DNA of 22,065 bases. Origin: Bacillota bacterium (lineage in GTDB: Bacteria; Bacillota; Clostridia; Lachnospirales; Lachnospiraceae). This document shows positions 7,808 through 16,098 of the stretch, one piece after another. The stretch lies in the NCBI GenBank assembly GCA_023415595.1, contig JAEZJW010000190.1, positions 1 to 22,065 of the forward strand, in the 5' to 3' direction. The position numbers and the translations under genes were made by a program. Below the pieces are notes generated by a model that did not search any database, was not told the origin of the DNA, and saw nothing but the letters and a program-made list of their open reading frames with translations. Numbering within the stretch: the stretch's first letter is position 1; each line of letters opens with the position of its first letter.

Positions 7808-8941
7808 TTATCTCCAGATCTTATAATTACCGCTTAATCCCATGAAAGCAAACAGGTAGAGGCAGTTATCATAATATCTTCTGTCACCCTTCCGCAGGGG
7901 TGTATTCCAGAACAGCTCAACACATTCCTTATTATAAGGTGTATCACTGGCTGCCAGGGATGCTTCCGCATTCGTCGCGATGATTGCAACCGGATGCAGT
8001 GCTTTCTCCTCTATGATGGTTCCATCGATTTCATAGACCATATCTATTCTGCCCTTCACCGTCTCACAGAAAAATCTCTGGATCTTATCCGCATTCTCCC
8101 TCACCCACTCATCCGCACCGAACCAGGCATAATCGAGGCCAAGGTTGGCAGGAACCCGATAGGCATCACTGTAGTACCTCTCCCTATGATCCTTCATGAA
8201 AGGACGTCCGTCATAGTAAGAATACTCCGGTGCCAGTCCCGTCACGGGGTGGCAGGTTGTCTTAAGATAATCCCTGCTGGCCTTCACTGCTTCCTTCCAG
8301 AACTCCCTGTCCTCCTCGTTCGCCCAGAGTGCAAATAACTCATAGAAATGAGGCAAATGATAGGAAGGATCCGTAAAATTACAATTTGGTATGAACTTGA
8401 TCAGCTTATTGCCGGGTTCCCACATCGGGTCTCCGGGTGCACCATTCTCACCCTTATGCACACATTCATGAAGGATTGCTCTGGCTTCTCTGGAGTAATT
8501 GTAGATTCCTTCGCCGTCACCCCAGCGGTTTGACGCAAAGAATAATGCCATTGCGAAATATTCCTCACCATCCGGTGCAGGCCCATAGGAATTCTTCTTT
8601 CCGTCAGGCTGTACGGACCAGGCAAAATATCCGCTGTTATCTCCTTTATCCATCCACATGAAGGTCTTTGAGAATTTCCAAAGCTTATCGAATTCCTTCT
8701 TCCAATTCCTCTGAACACACATCATCATGCCATAGGACATTCCCTCGGTCCTGGCATCATGGTTACCGGTATCCTCAAAATAAGCCATATCATCTCCAAC
8801 CTCATGGTAGAACCGCTCTTCCTCCGGTCCGTAGAAGATGGTCTGATACGCATCCTCCAGCCTCTGCTCGATTTCCTGCTCAGAAAATCCGTATTCCTTA
8901 AACAGATTCCGATATTCCCCTGTATAAAAAGCACCCTTCAT
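7808..8941 (-). CDS. Reducing-end xylose-releasing exo-oligoxylanase (GH8, Rex)
   Basis: 377-aa GH8 enzyme very like the Bacillus halodurans Rex family from end to end (opening GAFYTGEYRNLFKEYGFSE). Rex enzymes remove single xylose units from the reducing end of xylo-oligosaccharides with inversion. The general acid is Glu66 in DARTEGMSYG and the general base is Asp259 in YYSDAYR; Asp124 in PAPDGEEYF is also conserved. The Leu315-His316-Pro317 kink that blocks the aglycone side and makes Rex reducing-end specific is intact. There is no signal peptide, so it works in the cytoplasm on imported oligosaccharides. AAGGAG lies 7 nt before the ATG and a promoter is at 8990-9018. It is followed after 99 bp by the GH94 phosphorylase. 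Released xylose would feed xylulokinase, encoded elsewhere in this window. Confidence 0.93.
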   Translation of the reverse strand: MKGAFYTGEYRNLFKEYGFSEQEIEQRLEDAYQTIFYGPEEERFYHEVGDDMAYFEDTGNHDARTEGMSYGMMMCVQRNWKKEFDKLWKFSKTFMWMDKGDNSGYFAWSVQPDGKKNSYGPAPDGEEYFAMALFFASNRWGDGEGIYNYSREARAILHECVHKGENGAPGDPMWEPGNKLIKFIPNCNFTDPSYHLPHFYELFALWANEEDREFWKEAVKASRDYLKTTCHPVTGLAPEYSYYDGRPFMKDHRERYYSDAYRVPANLGLDYAWFGADEWVRENADKIQRFFCETVKGRIDMVYEIDGTIIEEKALHPVAIIATNAEASLAASDTPYNKECVELFWNTPLRKGDRRYYDNCLYLFAFMGLSGNYKIWR

Positions 8942-8989
8942 AACCTTTCTCCTTCCGTAGCTTCCATTGATCTATCCTTGAACCTCTTA

Positions 8990-9018
8990 ATTTTAGTATG
9001 ATAAGTAAGCCGATACAA
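8990..9018 (-). promoter_or_regulatory. sigma-A promoter of the rex-GH94 operon
   Basis: On the minus strand: TTGTAT (9018-9013), 17-bp spacer, TAAAAT (8995-8990), about 50 bp upstream of the rex ATG. I saw no copy of the GTTTAA/TTAAAC element found at xylB near it. Confidence 0.5.
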
Positions 9019-9068
9019 TGGGATTCCTTATATAATTTTTGTAATATCCGTTATTTTCCTGACTTCTC

Positions 9069-9950
9069 CTACCGGACCGCCTTCCTCAGGAAGCCCTTCA
9101 GTTCATCGACAGTAAAATGGTAATGCCGGTTACAGAAATGACAATTTACCTCAATAGGTTCATTATCCTCAATCATTTCCGTGATTTCCTTCTGCCCTAT
9201 GGAAATCACAGCTTTTTCCACCCGTTCCTTACTACAGTTACATTCAAAGGAAGCCGGCAGCTGATCCAGAAGCTCCAGCCCGAGATCCCCAAGGATATGG
9301 GTAAGAATCATTTCGGGAGTCATCTCCTGATCCAATAATCCGGTGATTCCATCCAGCTCTCCGATCTTCTTCTCCAGCTTATTGATTACCTCATCCTCGG
9401 CAAAGGGCATTAATTGGATGATAAAGCCTCCTGCACGCCTTACCGTATTATCCTTATTCATCAGCACCCCAAGAGCCACGCTGGAAGGTACCTGCTCACT
9501 GGTTGCATAGTAATAGGTCAGATCCTCTGCGATTTCACCTGAAACCAGATGGGTCTGTCCCACATAGGGCTCCTTCAGCCCAAGATCCCTGATCACGGTC
9601 ATTATTCCGGCTCCTAAGGCACCTCCGACATCGAGCTTACCCCTGGCATTCGCAGGCAGCATTACCTCAGGCTGATAGGGATACCCCTTCACATGCCCCT
9701 TGGAATCCGCTGTTACCGTAATTCCTCCAATCGGTCCGTTCCCCTTGATCTGGAGTGTCAGAATATCCGTTTCACCCTTCATCATGCTTCCCATCATGGC
9801 CCCTGCTGTCAGCAGTCTGCCTAAGGCTGCAGTTGCTACCGGGCTTGTACCATGAATTTGTCTTGCGTGTTCCACCAGTTCCCTTGTTGTCGCAGCAAAT
9901 GCCCTGATCTGGTTGTCCGCTGCACTTGCCCTGATAATATAATCCGTCAT
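9069..9950 (-). CDS. hslO: Hsp33 redox-regulated chaperone
   Basis: 293-aa cytoplasmic holdase chaperone activated by oxidation and unfolding. The fold is recognisable from MTDYIIRASAADNQIRAFAATT at the N-terminus and KGNGPIGGITVTAD in the core. The C-terminal zinc/redox switch is complete: C237-x-C239 (ECNC) and C270-x-x-C273 (CHFC), so it should be redox-active. The frame is open to a GTG at 10070, but the ATG at 9950 has AAAGGAG 5 nt upstream and gives the family's usual length. The 40-codon in-frame extension contains part of a complex inverted-repeat leader (10067-10145). The upstream neighbour on the same strand is a methyltransferase. Confidence 0.93.
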   Translation of the reverse strand: MTDYIIRASAADNQIRAFAATTRELVEHARQIHGTSPVATAALGRLLTAGAMMGSMMKGETDILTLQIKGNGPIGGITVTADSKGHVKGYPYQPEVMLPANARGKLDVGGALGAGIMTVIRDLGLKEPYVGQTHLVSGEIAEDLTYYYATSEQVPSSVALGVLMNKDNTVRRAGGFIIQLMPFAEDEVINKLEKKIGELDGITGLLDQEMTPEMILTHILGDLGLELLDQLPASFECNCSKERVEKAVISIGQKEITEMIEDNEPIEVNCHFCNRHYHFTVDELKGFLRKAVR

Positions 9951-10066
9951 AGCTGCTCCTTTAACGCTGTATTTGTCCATCCGGAGCGCATCCGCCTCCG
10001 GTAATTCTTCTTCCTCATTATCTGCGATTGTCCCGTAAATATACTTATAGCGTACTGTCTCACCAG

Positions 10067-10145
10067 TCACCGGATAAAATATGCCGAATCACTGCCAATG
10101 CAAAGAACAAAAGCTCTTAGGCAAATTTTCCGGTGATCATTCGGC
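10067..10145 (-). other. Interleaved inverted repeats in the leader of hslO
   Basis: Two complementary pairs interlock: TCACCGGA (10067-10074) with TCCGGTGA (10129-10136), and GCCGAAT (10083-10089) with ATTCGGC (10139-10145). Because the order is 1-2-1'-2', the two stems can form only alternatively or as a pseudoknot. They lie between the methyltransferase stop and the hslO start. No T run follows. Function unknown. Confidence 0.4.
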
Positions 10146-10173
10146 TAATTATCATCCTCCAGATATAAGGAAA

Positions 10174-10965
10174 TCATCCCTGCTGATATAATTTGCCCTC
10201 ATGATATTTCTCCCTTGCCAGAATATAGATCCGCTCACTGTCTTTCCTGGGCTTCTCCTCTGACAGCTCATGATAGGCTGCTACCCATTCCATCCCTGCC
10301 TCAATAAGCAGTCTGCGTATCGTATCAACAGAATAAGCCCGCCTTACATGGGTCTCCTCCAGTTTATCATATAGGATTCGGTCCTCCGGGAGCTTCTGCG
10401 GAACAAAAAGTGTCAGATTCACTTCGTTGATCATCTCCTCCGGATAGAAGTTATTCTCCCAGATGAAGCTTCCTTCCTCACGATTCATCGCAAATGTAGT
10501 ATCTCCCATGACTTCCTCATAAGCATAAGGAGTATCCATATCAAAGATGAATAATCCGCCGGGATCCAGGTAATTGTTCACCAACCGGAAGACCTTCACT
10601 AGGTCCTCCTCTTCCAGCAGATAATTCATGCTGTCACAGACGCAGATGACTGCTGCCACTGTGCCGTATAATTCAAACTCCCTCATATCCTGGCACAGAT
10701 ACAGGATCCCATCCTTCTTATCCTCACTTAGTTCCCGGGCAATGGATAGCATCTCCTGTGAGGTATCGATGCCAATCATATCATATCCCTTCCCGGCCAT
10801 GCTCCGGGTCATGTTCCCCGTTCCGCAGCCCAGCTCCAGAACCAGTCCATTCTCTATCTTGTTCTTTCTTAATATATCCGTGATGTAATCCGCCCAATCC
10901 CCATAGGAGATATGATCCATCAGGATATCGTAAACTTTCGCAAAATCAGTTGTGTATGGCTGCAT
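10174..10965 (-). CDS. Class I SAM-dependent methyltransferase
   Basis: 263-aa Rossmann-fold methyltransferase. Motif I, LVLELGCGTGNMT, spans residues 41-53, followed by MIGIDTSQEML (motif II acid) and a post-core region ending FIFDMDTPYAY. An N-terminal YTTDFAKVYDILMDHISYGDWADYI is typical of the small-molecule methyltransferases found widely in Clostridia. Substrate unknown. AAAGGAG lies upstream of the ATG and a promoter is at 11056-11084. Hsp33 follows 223 bp downstream on the same strand and may be partly co-transcribed, but nothing links their functions. Confidence 0.85.
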   Translation of the reverse strand: MQPYTTDFAKVYDILMDHISYGDWADYITDILRKNKIENGLVLELGCGTGNMTRSMAGKGYDMIGIDTSQEMLSIARELSEDKKDGILYLCQDMREFELYGTVAAVICVCDSMNYLLEEEDLVKVFRLVNNYLDPGGLFIFDMDTPYAYEEVMGDTTFAMNREEGSFIWENNFYPEEMINEVNLTLFVPQKLPEDRILYDKLEETHVRRAYSVDTIRRLLIEAGMEWVAAYHELSEEKPRKDSERIYILAREKYHEGKLYQQG

Positions 10966-11055
10966 AACGGCAGCTCCTTTCTTATATCAGGTATTTCCCA
11001 TCTATATATATAATATTTCATCTTCTTATCGGGTTTTATATTATGATATCTATTT

Positions 11056-11084
11056 ATTTTAACATACATAAATATGGTAATCAA
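11056..11084 (-). promoter_or_regulatory. sigma-A promoter of the methyltransferase gene
   Basis: On the minus strand: TTGATT (11084-11079), 17-bp spacer, TAAAAT (11061-11056), about 90 bp upstream of the methyltransferase ATG. A small inverted repeat, CAACC-CATC-GGTTG, overlaps the -35 box and could be an operator. Confidence 0.5.
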
Positions 11085-11151
11085 CCCATCGGTTGGTGAA
11101 ACCTCGTATTTATGCGGTTTTGTTCAGCAACGCTGAGACTTACAGGATGCT

Positions 11152-11192
11152 AAAAACAAGAAACAGGGAAACCATATACATGGCTCCCTGTT
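11152..11192 (-). terminator. Rho-independent terminator of the 485-aa membrane protein gene
   Basis: On the minus strand, AACAGGGAGCCAT (11192-11180) pairs with ATGGTTTCCCTGTT (11175-11162), with an A-C type interruption in the middle. TTCTTGTTTTT follows. It lies about 40 bp after the stop codon. Confidence 0.7.
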
Positions 11193-11233
11193 CCATTTAA
11201 TCTGTAAAATTCAGTTAATCGCAGGATAAACTG

Positions 11234-12691
11234 TCAAATATCTTTCATAATTGCCTTCACCCCGGCTATAGAACCTACTAAAGCTCCTCCAAGGAGCATT
11301 CCGATCAAGTATACGCCTGATACAGTAAGTATTATTTCAAATGCAAACGCTATTGTACCAAGAAAGATTCCGGAGGCTTTTAAGTTATACTTCCAGGTCA
11401 TTAATAAACGATAAACAATAATCGCACCACAAGGTATCACAAACATCCCCATTAATAACATAAGTCCGAGATCGTTATCATAACCGCCTCGTAAAAAACT
11501 ATTAGATAATAATGAAGGTACCCCAAATACTACAAAACAAAGTATCAGAGAAATTGTAATATTTAAGACACAGGCATCTATCTGTAAGGAAGCTCTCCTC
11601 TTGCGACCGGTTATGATGCTGAGGATGATGCCAAAAAGCAGGAAACCTCCTATTATAATTATCGTCGGGATATATGGACGAATCGCTTTTCGTACGCCTT
11701 CCCCGGTAGAAGAAACAATCGTCACATTCTTTATCACAAAATCCTTCTCGAGCTGGTAGCCATCTCTGCTGATCCTGGTGCCCTTAGGTATATAAATACG
11801 TATATTATTCGCATTCGGAGTGATATTCGTCACGATGAATTCGCCATTAAATTTCTTGGATATCTCATAGGTCGCCCCGTCAATTTTGATGGCTTCCGGA
11901 TTTATATTCAAAGGATCTTTTTTCAACCCATCCAACAGGAAAAAACTGATCTCACCATGAAAATCAGTTGCATATACTTCCGGGTTATGTAAAAAACTAA
12001 TAATTTTCATGCTATGCTTGAAATCATATAACTTAAAATAATCAGCATCGGATGGATGGTTTACCTTTTTGGGGAGCTGAAGAAGGGAACGGATATCAAA
12101 CGAATGGGAAGCCGTATCCTTGTGTAATATTTTCTCATCGATGGAAGGCTCTGCGTTATCCTTTGAAGCTGCCAAACCAAGCAAGCCGATAGGAATGACT
12201 TCACCGTCGTTGATCTTATTTGCATGTAGATTGAGATTAATAACTCTTACTTTATCCAGTGGAATATCCAGATCTAAGGTAGGTTTACTTGTTATATCCC
12301 ATTCTTCCTGATAAAGAACTGTACTTTTATCAGCAGTAATTTTTACATTTATTATTCTGTCCTCTATGTTTTGATTTTCTGTCAGAACAAGTTTTCCGGT
12401 CAATCTATCAAATTTTGAGTGAATTTGGTAGGTCACACTAAATTCAGGACCCCCATATGAACTTCTGCTTCCATTACCAAGCTTCACGACTATTCCCGGC
12501 TCAGAAGTAGTTGAGGGTGTAAAAGAAGCAGTATTATCATAGTGATAGACCGGGTCTGTATAAGCCAAATAAACTGCATTTAAGTCGGTCTGCAATTTCC
12601 CTTGTATCATGGGGTAATATAACTTAAATGTAATAAGCACAACAATTACGGCTGATACAAGAAGTAATAATAAATTCATCTTTTTTTTCAT
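11234..12691 (-). CDS. Unrecognised membrane protein with an NPCBM-like extracytoplasmic domain
   Basis: 485 aa; I cannot name the family. Residues 1-27 form an N-terminal membrane anchor (MKKKMNLLLLLVSAVIVVLITFKLYY). A large extracytoplasmic part follows, to about residue 340. Its first segment (about 80-190: YGGPEFSVTYQI, KFDRLTGKLVLTE, VKITADKSTVLYQEEW, VRVINLNLHA) has the rhythm of NPCBM-type carbohydrate-binding beta-sandwich domains, though this is a weak visual match. A second beta-rich segment ends near residue 335. The C-terminus has four hydrophobic segments: about 342-363, 375-395, 406-428 and 438-475. AGGAG lies 8 nt before the ATG. It is monocistronic, with its own near-perfect promoter and terminator, so it is a deliberately expressed gene. 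A surface-polymer or glycan role is possible but unproven. Confidence 0.75.
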   Translation of the reverse strand: MKKKMNLLLLLVSAVIVVLITFKLYYPMIQGKLQTDLNAVYLAYTDPVYHYDNTASFTPSTTSEPGIVVKLGNGSRSSYGGPEFSVTYQIHSKFDRLTGKLVLTENQNIEDRIINVKITADKSTVLYQEEWDITSKPTLDLDIPLDKVRVINLNLHANKINDGEVIPIGLLGLAASKDNAEPSIDEKILHKDTASHSFDIRSLLQLPKKVNHPSDADYFKLYDFKHSMKIISFLHNPEVYATDFHGEISFFLLDGLKKDPLNINPEAIKIDGATYEISKKFNGEFIVTNITPNANNIRIYIPKGTRISRDGYQLEKDFVIKNVTIVSSTGEGVRKAIRPYIPTIIIIGGFLLFGIILSIITGRKRRASLQIDACVLNITISLILCFVVFGVPSLLSNSFLRGGYDNDLGLMLLMGMFVIPCGAIIVYRLLMTWKYNLKASGIFLGTIAFAFEIILTVSGVYLIGMLLGGALVGSIAGVKAIMKDI

Positions 12692-12741
12692 GTAGGTATC
12701 TCCTGCAGTTTATTTTATCAATAATACAATCATTCATAACC

Positions 12742-12769
12742 ATTATATTATTTCTGTTGTCTATGTCAA
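12742..12769 (-). promoter_or_regulatory. sigma-A promoter with perfect consensus hexamers
   Basis: On the minus strand: TTGACA (12769-12764), 16-bp spacer, TATAAT (12747-12742), 50 bp upstream of the ATG at 12691. Both hexamers match consensus exactly; the spacer is one short of optimal. Confidence 0.75.
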
Positions 12770-12815
12770 TCCGGAAGCGCAAGTACCATGATAATTGTAT
12801 AATGACTGTGTCGTC

Positions 12816-12868
12816 AAAAAAAGCTTCATCAGCAACCCCCTAACCGGGATATGTGATGAAGCTTTTTT
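12816..12868 (-). terminator. Bidirectional-type terminator after the liv/ATC-hydrolase operon
   Basis: Perfect inverted repeat of AAAAAAGCTTCATCA (12817-12831) and TGATGAAGCTTTTTT (12854-12868) with a 22-nt loop. The T run serves the minus strand, 43 bp after the ATC-hydrolase stop. The symmetric sequence could also stop plus-strand transcription. Confidence 0.8.
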
Positions 12869-12911
12869 ATTCACGGGTGACCCGGACTGTCGGTTGCTTG
12901 GTTATCCGTTA

Positions 12912-13397
12912 CTACTTATTCTTCTTCGTGATGAAGAGCTGACAGGTCTCACAGCCCTTCGCAATAGTATCTCCGAGGCGGTACTCAAAGTTCTCATAGG
13001 TGCTTACGATACCCCGGTCCCCGTCCATGGCGATATCGCAATAGTCTGCAATATCCCCCTCCGGTACCCCGAGCTTCTTCCAGGCCTCTACCAAAGGGCA
13101 ATAATGGAAGGTTACCGTAAGCTGATCCTCGGTTACCTCAGTTTCCATCTCAAAGATCTTCCGGATATTCTCTGTCAGGAACGCATCGGTGAATACACTC
13201 AAATCCTCTGTTCTCGGCAGCTTGCTCTCCCCGTGGAAGGACCCGCAGCGATAGATCGCATCCCTGGCAAATTCAAGATCCAGCCCCCTCTTTCTTGCTT
13301 CGTCTATCAATAAGGCGAACCAGGTAGCGCGGTGTTCAATCGCGGAACGAAGCTCCTCAATGTGCTGTCCCTGATTGGTTTTATTATTCTTAATCAT
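12912..13397 (-). CDS. L-2-amino-thiazoline-4-carboxylic acid hydrolase family protein
   Basis: 161 aa, matching the ATC-hydrolase family by its FHYCPLVEAWKKLG (about residues 95-108) and DYCDIAMDGDRGI blocks. The founding Pseudomonas enzyme opens the ring of 2-amino-thiazoline-4-carboxylate to carbamoyl-cysteine, a step towards L-cysteine. Most Firmicute members are untested, so the reaction here is family-level only. It is Cys-rich: one in YRCGS, one in HYCPL, one in DYCD and CETC near the end. The chosen ATG at 13397 has AAGGAG 7 nt upstream; an in-frame start at 13415 lacks this. It lies 104 bp after livF, with no convincing promoter between, and just before a strong terminator, so it is probably the last gene of the liv operon. 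Confidence 0.72.
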   Translation of the reverse strand: MIKNNKTNQGQHIEELRSAIEHRATWFALLIDEARKRGLDLEFARDAIYRCGSFHGESKLPRTEDLSVFTDAFLTENIRKIFEMETEVTEDQLTVTFHYCPLVEAWKKLGVPEGDIADYCDIAMDGDRGIVSTYENFEYRLGDTIAKGCETCQLFITKKNK

Positions 13398-13448
13398 AGT
13401 TAATCTCCTTTTCATTTTCTAGGTAATAACGTCTACCCTTCTGTCAGA

Positions 13449-13484
13449 TATAATTGTGCGTATTAGGTATAATTGTCCGTATTA
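13449..13484. repeat. 17-bp direct repeat, two copies, 19-bp period, in the livF to ATC-hydrolase gap
   Basis: TATAATTGTSCGTATTA occurs at 13449-13465 and 13468-13484 with one mismatch. Tandem near-identical sites upstream of a gene could bind a regulator, or could simply be a duplication. Confidence 0.55.
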
Positions 13485-13501
13485 CTGATGCAGGTTCCAA
13501 G

Positions 13502-14269
13502 TTATAACATCGCTGTTTCAAAGGATTTAACCACTTTACCGTCGGTCCGGTCGTTCGTGATCTCCCCCAGATAGGCCTTCTTGACCTCATTGTTATGAAG
13601 CAGCTCTGCGGAGGCTCCCGACAGCTTTACCAGTCCATTTTCCAATACATAGGCTCTATGGGAAATCTTCATCGCCATATGTGCGTTCTGCTCAATCAGC
13701 AGAATCGTAATGCCCCTGCGGTTGATGTCCTGAATTAAGCTAAAGATCAGCTTTACCAGATTCGGAGCAAGACCCAGAGAAGGCTCATCCAGCAGCAGTA
13801 ACCTTGGCTTACTCATGAGAGCCCGGGCAATCGCCAGCATCTGCTGCTCACCGCCGGACATGGTTCCCGCCAATTGCTTCTTTCTCTGCACAAGTCTGGG
13901 GAACAGCCTATACATCTCCTCTATCGTTGCTCCTACCTCAGCTTTGTCCTTACGGGTATATGCCCCGACTCTCAGGTTCTCTTCCACGGTTAATCTTGGG
14001 AATACTCCCCTTCCCTCCATGGAGAGGCTGATCCCCAGCCGCACAATTTCATTAGGTCTATGATTTGTAATGTCCTTGCCGTCAAAGAGGATCCTACCCT
14101 TATTGGAAGGTGCGGTTCCGGTAATAGAGGCAAGCAAGGTACTTTTGCCGGATCCGTTTGATCCGATTAAGCTGATGATTTCACCGGCCTCTACCTCAAG
14201 ATCAATTCCTTTTAAGGCAGCAATCCTCCCATAGCTGGTATTTAGGTCATGAATCTCCAGTAAACTCAA
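13502..14269 (-). CDS. livF: Branched-chain-type amino acid ABC transporter ATPase LivF
   Basis: 255-aa ABC ATPase of the LivF type, one of two ATPases energising the importer. Walker A is GSNGSGKST (residues 36-44), the signature TMSGGEQQ (136-143) and Walker B LLLLDEP (157-163). The H-loop is in LLIEQNAHMAM, and EQNAH is typical of LivF. The start is a TTG at 14269 that overlaps the livG stop as TTGA, implying translational coupling. The protein contains no cysteine. It is preceded by livG and followed 104 bp later by the ATC-hydrolase gene. Confidence 0.93.
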   Translation of the reverse strand: MSLLEIHDLNTSYGRIAALKGIDLEVEAGEIISLIGSNGSGKSTLLASITGTAPSNKGRILFDGKDITNHRPNEIVRLGISLSMEGRGVFPRLTVEENLRVGAYTRKDKAEVGATIEEMYRLFPRLVQRKKQLAGTMSGGEQQMLAIARALMSKPRLLLLDEPSLGLAPNLVKLIFSLIQDINRRGITILLIEQNAHMAMKISHRAYVLENGLVKLSGASAELLHNNEVKKAYLGEITNDRTDGKVVKSFETAML

Positions 14270-15036
14270 CCCTCCACCTCGCTTTCTCCCAGATAGGCAG
14301 CTGCCACCCGATTATTATTCAGAATATCCTCAGGGCGGCCCTCCGCTATCTTCTTGCCGTAATCAACGACATAGATATAATCAGAAACGTTCATGACTAC
14401 CTTCATGTCATGCTCAATTAACAGAATCGTGTAGCCCTTCTCCTTCAAAAGCTGGATAAAACCTTTTAACTCCTCCGATTCCTGCGGGTTCATGCCTGCC
14501 GCAGGTTCATCCAGCAGCAAGAGCTTCGCTCCTGTAGCAATCGCACGGACAATTTCCAGCTTCCTCTGTTCGCCATAAGGCAGATTATCCGCATAATCAT
14601 TTATTCTTGCCTGCAGACCGACCTCTTCAAGAAGTCTTGCCGCTTCTCTCCTCTTCTCTGCCTCTTCCTCCCGAAATCGTCTTCTTTGAAGCACTGTGTC
14701 CAGAAACCGGTAACCGGTACGGATATGCATACCGACCAATACATTCTCTATTACCCGCATATCCGGGAATAGCCGGATGTTCTGGAAGGTACGGGCAATT
14801 CCTGCTTTTGCAATGTCCTGTGGGCTCTTTCCGATGATACTTCTGCCCTCGAAGGTAAGCCATCCTTCCTGTAGCTGATAGATACCGCTTAATATATTAA
14901 AGATCGTTGTCTTACCGGCTCCGTTCGGTCCGATGATGCTGACCACCTGACCTTTCTCCACTGTAAAATCCAGATGATCGACTGCGGTGAGGCCCCCAAA
15001 ACCGAGAACGATATTTTCTGCTTTCAGATATGACAT
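14266..15036 (-). CDS. livG: Branched-chain-type amino acid ABC transporter ATPase LivG
   Basis: 256-aa ABC ATPase of the LivG type. Walker A is GPNGAGKTT (residues 36-44), the signature NLPYGEQRKLEI (151-162; the YGEQ variant is usual for LivG) and Walker B LLLLDEPAAGMNP (173-185). The H-loop is LLIEHDM. The start has AAGGAG 9 nt upstream, 3 nt after the livM stop. It has no cysteine residues. It pairs with LivF on the cytoplasmic face of LivH-LivM. Confidence 0.94.
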   Translation of the reverse strand: MSYLKAENIVLGFGGLTAVDHLDFTVEKGQVVSIIGPNGAGKTTIFNILSGIYQLQEGWLTFEGRSIIGKSPQDIAKAGIARTFQNIRLFPDMRVIENVLVGMHIRTGYRFLDTVLQRRRFREEEAEKRREAARLLEEVGLQARINDYADNLPYGEQRKLEIVRAIATGAKLLLLDEPAAGMNPQESEELKGFIQLLKEKGYTILLIEHDMKVVMNVSDYIYVVDYGKKIAEGRPEDILNNNRVAAAYLGESEVEG

Positions 15037-15039
15037 CGC

Positions 15040-16095
15040 TTACTGCTCCTTTTTCTCCGTTTTCTTTATATCCTGAGGTCTGCCCGGCTTCACCGCCGGT
15101 ATATGGTAAGGAACCGAGGTTCTCCAGCCCAGAATTCCCTGCGGACGGAAACGCATCATAACAATCAATACGATTCCATAAACGACGAACCTCCACTCCA
15201 TCAGGGGTCTGGCGACTTCCGGAAAAACAATGAGTATGATGGCTCCCAGATACATTCCACGGATCGTCCCCATCCCTCCCAGAATAACGATACTTAAGAT
15301 CAGAATTGAAATATCGAAGGAAAAGGAGTTGTGATCGATATAGGAAACCAGCGTTGCGTAGAAGCCACCTGCTAATCCGGTAATGACTGCCGATATGACA
15401 AAGGCTGCAATCTTATATCTGGCCGTACGGATACCCATGATCGAGGAAGCAAGCTCATCTGCTTTGATCGCCCGAAGTGCCCGACCCAGTCCGGATTTCT
15501 GAATCACGATGCATACATAAGTAACCAGGAACAGGATCAGCAGCATGAGATAATATAGTCCGCTGTTTGCCAGTGTCAACCTGAAACCGAAAATTTCAGG
15601 CTTGGGTATATTCCTGATACCTAAGGTACCATTCGTAATCGAATCCATATTCATGATCAGCATCTTGACGATCTCACCAAAGCCCAGAGTTACTATGGAT
15701 AGATAAGTTCCCGTAAGACGCAGTGTCGGCAGCCCTAATACCAGTCCGCAGATACCGGTCACTGCCATGGCAATCACCACAGCGGGCAGAAAATTCATAT
15801 GAAGTCTGACCATTAATATCGCAGTGGTATAAGCACCAATGGCATAGAAGCCGGCATGGCCCAGGGAGACCAGTCCGGTCATACCGGTAAGGATATTGAG
15901 TCCCAGTGCCAGGGTGGTATAGATACCAATCATGATAAAGATACGGAGGATATACTGTGAAAAACCGAAGCCCGGTAAGCTTATCAGGAATAAGATCCCT
16001 GCACCTCCCAGCAGATATCTGTATTTATGAACATTCGTCTCCAGCCCGGCCGTCCATTTCGTGAACCTTTCTGTTACCTTTGCTATCTGCTCCAT
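15040..16095 (-). CDS. livM: Branched-chain-type amino acid ABC transporter permease LivM
   Basis: 351-aa polytopic permease with about nine to ten membrane segments. The family motifs GLNILTGMTGLVSLGHAGFYAIGAY (about residues 64-88) and GGMGTIRGMYLGA near the C-terminus are clear. The hydrophilic N-terminus of about 25 aa and the basic C-terminal tail ending KKTEKKEQ are usual. The ATG lies 3 nt after the livH stop and uses a ribosome site inside livH. It has only two cysteines. Confidence 0.93.
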   Translation of the reverse strand: MEQIAKVTERFTKWTAGLETNVHKYRYLLGGAGILFLISLPGFGFSQYILRIFIMIGIYTTLALGLNILTGMTGLVSLGHAGFYAIGAYTTAILMVRLHMNFLPAVVIAMAVTGICGLVLGLPTLRLTGTYLSIVTLGFGEIVKMLIMNMDSITNGTLGIRNIPKPEIFGFRLTLANSGLYYLMLLILFLVTYVCIVIQKSGLGRALRAIKADELASSIMGIRTARYKIAAFVISAVITGLAGGFYATLVSYIDHNSFSFDISILILSIVILGGMGTIRGMYLGAIILIVFPEVARPLMEWRFVVYGIVLIVMMRFRPQGILGWRTSVPYHIPAVKPGRPQDIKKTEKKEQ

Positions 16096-16098
16096 TTC

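Noticed and set aside
12795..13313. 172-aa plus-strand ORF
   Set aside because: It lies antisense to the ATC-hydrolase gene, which has recognisable family motifs and a ribosome site. The plus-strand frame starts just before the terminator hairpin and shows no family features.
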